Shown here: piece by piece, positions 61,519 to 64,000 of the stretch
Layout: each line of letters opens with the position of its first letter
Numbering within the stretch: position 1 is the stretch's first letter
Source of the DNA: Flavobacterium panacis
GTDB lineage: Bacteria; Bacteroidota; Bacteroidia; Flavobacteriales; Flavobacteriaceae
Length of the DNA stretch: 64,000 bases
Reading direction: 5' to 3'
Assembly: GCF_024649945.1 (NCBI RefSeq)
Contig: NZ_JANKMS010000001.1
Span: 558,001 to 622,000, forward strand
Made by a program: the position numbers and the translations under genes
The notes under the pieces: model-generated
The model's input: only the letters and a program-made list of their open reading frames with translations
What the model was told of the DNA's origin: nothing
Database searches by the model: none

Positions 61519-62925
61519 ATGAACAGACGCAGATTTTTAAAAGGCTCATCAGTATTGGCAGGACTATTTACACTTAGTCCATCCGTTATTCTTTCAAATG
61601 ATTTAGAAGCGATAACTAAGAAAGGTAAAAAAGCAAAAAATATAATTTTCCTAATTAGTGACGGAATGAGTTCTGGAACATTGCAAATGGCTAATTTGTA
61701 CTCGCAAAATATTCTGGGTAAAAATGGAAACTGGATGAATCTTTACAAAGAGAATAAAGTTTCAAGAGCTTTAATGGATACGGCATCTGCAAGTTCTGCT
61801 GTTACCGATTCTGCTGCTGCAAGTTCTTCTTTTGGAGGTGGTCATAGAGTTAAAAACGGCGTATTGAATATTGGTGCAAATGGTGAAAAATATCTTCCAA
61901 TCTGGCAGAAATTTAAAAACGCTGGGAAAAAAGCTGGTTGTGTTACAACGGTTACGATAACACATGCTACTCCGGCAGGTTTTTGTGTAAATTCAGATAG
62001 CCGAAATGCTGAAAATGAAATTGCAGAAATGTATGCTGACTTGGGACTTGATGTTATGATGGGTGGCGGTGATGAATTTTTTAATGCTTCCAAAAGAGCA
62101 GATAAAAAAGATGTCTACAAGATTTATGAAGAAAAAGGATATCAGGTTTTAAAAGGAAAATCAGATTTAGAAAACATAAAAAAAGGTACCAAAACTTTAG
62201 GCGTTTTTGCTACTGGAGCACTACCGTATACAATTGATAGAAACAATATTGCAGAATTACAACACACTCCTACTTTGGCAGAAATGAGTGCTGCAGCTAT
62301 TGACCAGATGAAAGATCATAAAAATGGTTTTGTATTGATGATTGAAGGCGGAAAAGTAGACTGGGCAGCGCATGCAAATGATATTGCAGCCTTGATTCAC
62401 GATCAGTTGGCTTTTGATGAAGCGGTGAAAACAGCAATCGATTTTGCCGAAAAAGACAAAGAAACCCTAGTAATCATTACCACAGATCACGGAAATGCAA
62501 ATCCTGGACTTATCTATGGAGCCGATGCCGTAAAAAATTTCAACAGTATTGCTGATTATAAATATACCAATGAATATATTTTAAATGCTATTCATGCCGA
62601 TTTTAATCTACAGCAAATTAAAGACTGGATTAAAGAAACCAATAAAATCAGCTTAACAGATGACGAGGCAAAACATTTATTGGATTTCTATTCAGGACTT
62701 GAAAAACATGAAGACGGTTTATACAATTATAAAAAGTTGCCTTTTAAAGCGTATTCAGAAATTCAGAAAAAACATAATAATGTAGGATGGATCAGTATGG
62801 ATCATTCCGGAGATTATGTAGAATTGGCGATGTATGGCCCAGGAAGCGAATTATTAAAACCTTTTGTACAGAATATCGACCTTCATTATTTGATGTTGGA
62901 GGCTTCTATTGAAAAGGAAGCTTAA
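61519..62925 (+). CDS. Tat-exported alkaline phosphatase
   Basis: 468 residues. N-terminal twin-arginine signal NRRRFLKGSSVLAGLF. Alkaline-phosphatase active site: FLISDGMSSG (D48 metal ligand), AVTDSAAAS (S98 nucleophile), MIEGGKVDWAAHAND and IITTDHGNANPG (metal ligands), MDHSGDYVELAMYGPG (last His). It releases phosphate from organic esters outside the inner membrane. Monocistronic. Confidence 0.94.
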   Translation: MNRRRFLKGSSVLAGLFTLSPSVILSNDLEAITKKGKKAKNIIFLISDGMSSGTLQMANLYSQNILGKNGNWMNLYKENKVSRALMDTASASSAVTDSAAASSSFGGGHRVKNGVLNIGANGEKYLPIWQKFKNAGKKAGCVTTVTITHATPAGFCVNSDSRNAENEIAEMYADLGLDVMMGGGDEFFNASKRADKKDVYKIYEEKGYQVLKGKSDLENIKKGTKTLGVFATGALPYTIDRNNIAELQHTPTLAEMSAAAIDQMKDHKNGFVLMIEGGKVDWAAHANDIAALIHDQLAFDEAVKTAIDFAEKDKETLVIITTDHGNANPGLIYGADAVKNFNSIADYKYTNEYILNAIHADFNLQQIKDWIKETNKISLTDDEAKHLLDFYSGLEKHEDGLYNYKKLPFKAYSEIQKKHNNVGWISMDHSGDYVELAMYGPGSELLKPFVQNIDLHYLMLEASIEKEA

Positions 62926-62940
62926 ATTCTATTATTATAT

Positions 62941-62987
62941 AAAAAAAACAACTTGTTTACTCTTTTGTAAAACAAGTTGTTTTTTCT
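62941..62987. terminator. Bidirectional terminator overlapping the GNAT stop codon
   Basis: Arms AAAAAACAACTTGTTT and AAACAAGTTGTTTTTT around a 10-base loop. It terminates the phosphatase gene and, on the other strand, the GNAT gene, whose stop codon lies inside the stem. Confidence 0.8.
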
Positions 62988-63580
62988 TTTGGATCATAAA
63001 GCATTGCAGTACACAAGCAGTTTTTTCTTTCCTTACTTATTAATATTGGACAGTTGACACAGGTTTTACAATTCTCCCAAAAATGGTCATCATTAGTTAG
63101 TTCTGAATATGTGACAGGTTCGAAACCTAATTCATGATTCATCTTCATGACTGCTAATCCAGTTGTCAGACTAAAAATTCGGGCCTTTGGATATTTTTCT
63201 TTACTAAGTTCAAAAATCCTTCTTTTAATTTTTTTAGCAAGTCCAGTATGTCTGAATTCTGGCGCGACAATTAATCCAGAATTAGATACAAAACTGCCAT
63301 TTTCCCAAGAAGAAATAAAAGAAAAACCTGCCCACCTTCCATCTGCAGCAAATGCTATAATAGCATCTCCCTTTTTTATTTTCGCTTCAAGGAGTTCTGG
63401 TGAACGTCCAGAGATACCAGTTCCACGGGAAATAGCAGATGATAAAGTTACTTCACAGATTTGTTTGACCCAAAATGTATGGGCTGATCTTGTTTTTTCA
63501 ATAATAAAATCAACTGATTCCGGAATTTCTGCACTAGATAAAAATGCTGTTTAATCTTTTTTAAGCGTTATAGTTTTCAT
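62957..63580 (-). pseudogene. GNAT N-acetyltransferase interrupted by an in-frame stop at codon 10
   Basis: From an ATG at 63578-63580 the frame reads MKTITLKKD, then TAA (63551-63553), then 197 further codons without interruption. The continuation has GNAT features: RGTGISGRSPELL, AGFSFISSWENGSFVSNSGLIVAPEFRHTGLAKKIKRRIF (acetyl-CoA loop) and the Cys-rich C-terminus NCKTCVNC with NCLCTAML. The first ATG after the stop is only at 63148, inside the fold. Either a recent nonsense mutation (the rest is undamaged) or use of a rare non-ATG start. A 48-residue membrane protein is encoded 13 bp upstream. Confidence 0.78.
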
Positions 63581-63593
63581 AATAGCTCAGGAA

Positions 63594-63740
63594 TTAAACT
63601 ATTTGTGATATAAGCAAAAGCGCAATAAAAAACATTATAGTAAATACCATTAAATTAATGATCCTACTCTTATTTTGTCTAGCATTATTTGATAAATATT
63701 GTTTTGTAATCTCTTTACTTCTTGTTTTATTGGTTTTCAT
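63594..63740 (-). CDS. 48-residue single-pass membrane protein
   Basis: Reads MKTNKTRSKEITKQYLSNNA, a short basic stretch, then a hydrophobic helix (about 30-46, NLMVFTIMFFIALLLIS) and a stop at 63594. Basic inside, one helix: type II topology. It ends 13 bp before the GNAT ATG, so the two may be co-transcribed. No known family; could be a chance reading frame, but the charge/hydrophobic layout is protein-like. Confidence 0.45.
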   Translation of the reverse strand: MKTNKTRSKEITKQYLSNNARQNKSRIINLMVFTIMFFIALLLISQIV

Positions 63741-64000
63741 TTTCTTACTATTTCGCGTCTACATTAATTTGTGAAAGACTCAAAACAAACGTTGTACCAA
63801 AACTCTCAAAACGAAACAAACCTCTAATTATCAACACAATAAAAACAAAACCCTATCATTTAGATTGCAAATACTTATCAAAATGATAAATTTAGCTTTC
63901 CAAAATGATAAGGTTTTTTATAAAATTTAGTCGAAGTAGCCTAACTTTGACAAAGTTGAATTCAAAGCTGAAAACCGTGACTGAGACTGAAAACCGAGAC
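63741..64000. other. Intergenic end of window with dyads and a 19-bp-period repeat
   Basis: No gene. Small dyads around TTATCAAAATGATAA and a pair of TATCATTT-type arms (about 63861-63915). The last 33 bases repeat CTGAAAACCG at 63968-63977 and 63987-63996, period 19; this may be the edge of a longer tandem repeat outside the window. Confidence 0.4.

Noticed and set aside
63147..63554. Open frame of 135 codons on the plus strand
   Set aside because: It is antisense to the GNAT frame, whose minus-strand translation has clear acetyltransferase motifs; the plus-strand product has none.

Overview
The window reads as chromosomal DNA of a Flavobacterium-like Bacteroidota. The reasons are low GC, SusC/SusD and TonB-dependent receptors, a hybrid two-component regulator, a type IX secretion C-terminal domain, Crp/Fnr-SDR and RND modules, and many Bacteroidota-type -7 elements (TAnnTTTG). 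I saw no rRNA, tRNA, CRISPR array or complete insertion sequence.

Layout. Positions 1-21502 (all minus strand) form a polysaccharide utilisation locus (PUL). In order of transcription it holds a BNR_4-type lyase-like protein, a GH2 beta-galactosidase, a hybrid two-component sensor/AraC regulator, a GH105 unsaturated-uronyl hydrolase, SusC, SusD, a large multi-domain GH128 protein with a type IX sorting tail, and a GH16 enzyme cut by the window edge. The susC and beta-galactosidase promoters share an operator-like sequence at the same distance from the -7 box and from the start codon. This suggests that the PUL regulator acts at both. A cluster of four REP-like hairpins (10743-10960) and a 149-bp inverted-repeat element (20011-20159) lie in PUL gaps. 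A decayed VirJ-like hydrolase (21815-22129) marks the end of the region.

Positions 22413-36771 are an envelope and metal-uptake region (mostly plus strand). It holds a TonB receptor, a two-component system, an outer-membrane beta-barrel/TonB receptor, a PAP2 phosphatase with an abutting HTH gene, a siderophore-type receptor with a DUF4198-like partner, a small EamA protein, and an overlapping PAP2/EptA pair of the kind that modifies lipid A. An 11-bp-period direct repeat (TTCAGA-N5-TTCAAA type) lies upstream of the two-component genes, the beta-barrel receptor, the first PAP2 gene and the PAP2/EptA pair. In each case it is about 26 bp from the expected -7 position. I propose that it is the binding site of the locally encoded response regulator and that these genes form one envelope-remodelling regulon. 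Two Fur-like inverted repeats mark the two iron-type receptors.

Positions 36855-63740 are a mosaic of housekeeping and stress genes: a secreted VOC/SnoaL fusion, SDR with Crp/Fnr, an RND efflux operon, an LRR protein, a thioredoxin-like protein, an iron alcohol dehydrogenase with AraC, KatG with an OxyR-like site, a PL14-like lipoprotein, DUF763, 3-methyladenine glycosylase, a luciferase-like oxidoreductase, MATE with a VOC-type protein and divergent AraC, and a Tat-exported alkaline phosphatase. Near the right end is a GNAT acetyltransferase interrupted by an in-frame TAA at codon 10, with a 48-residue membrane protein just upstream.
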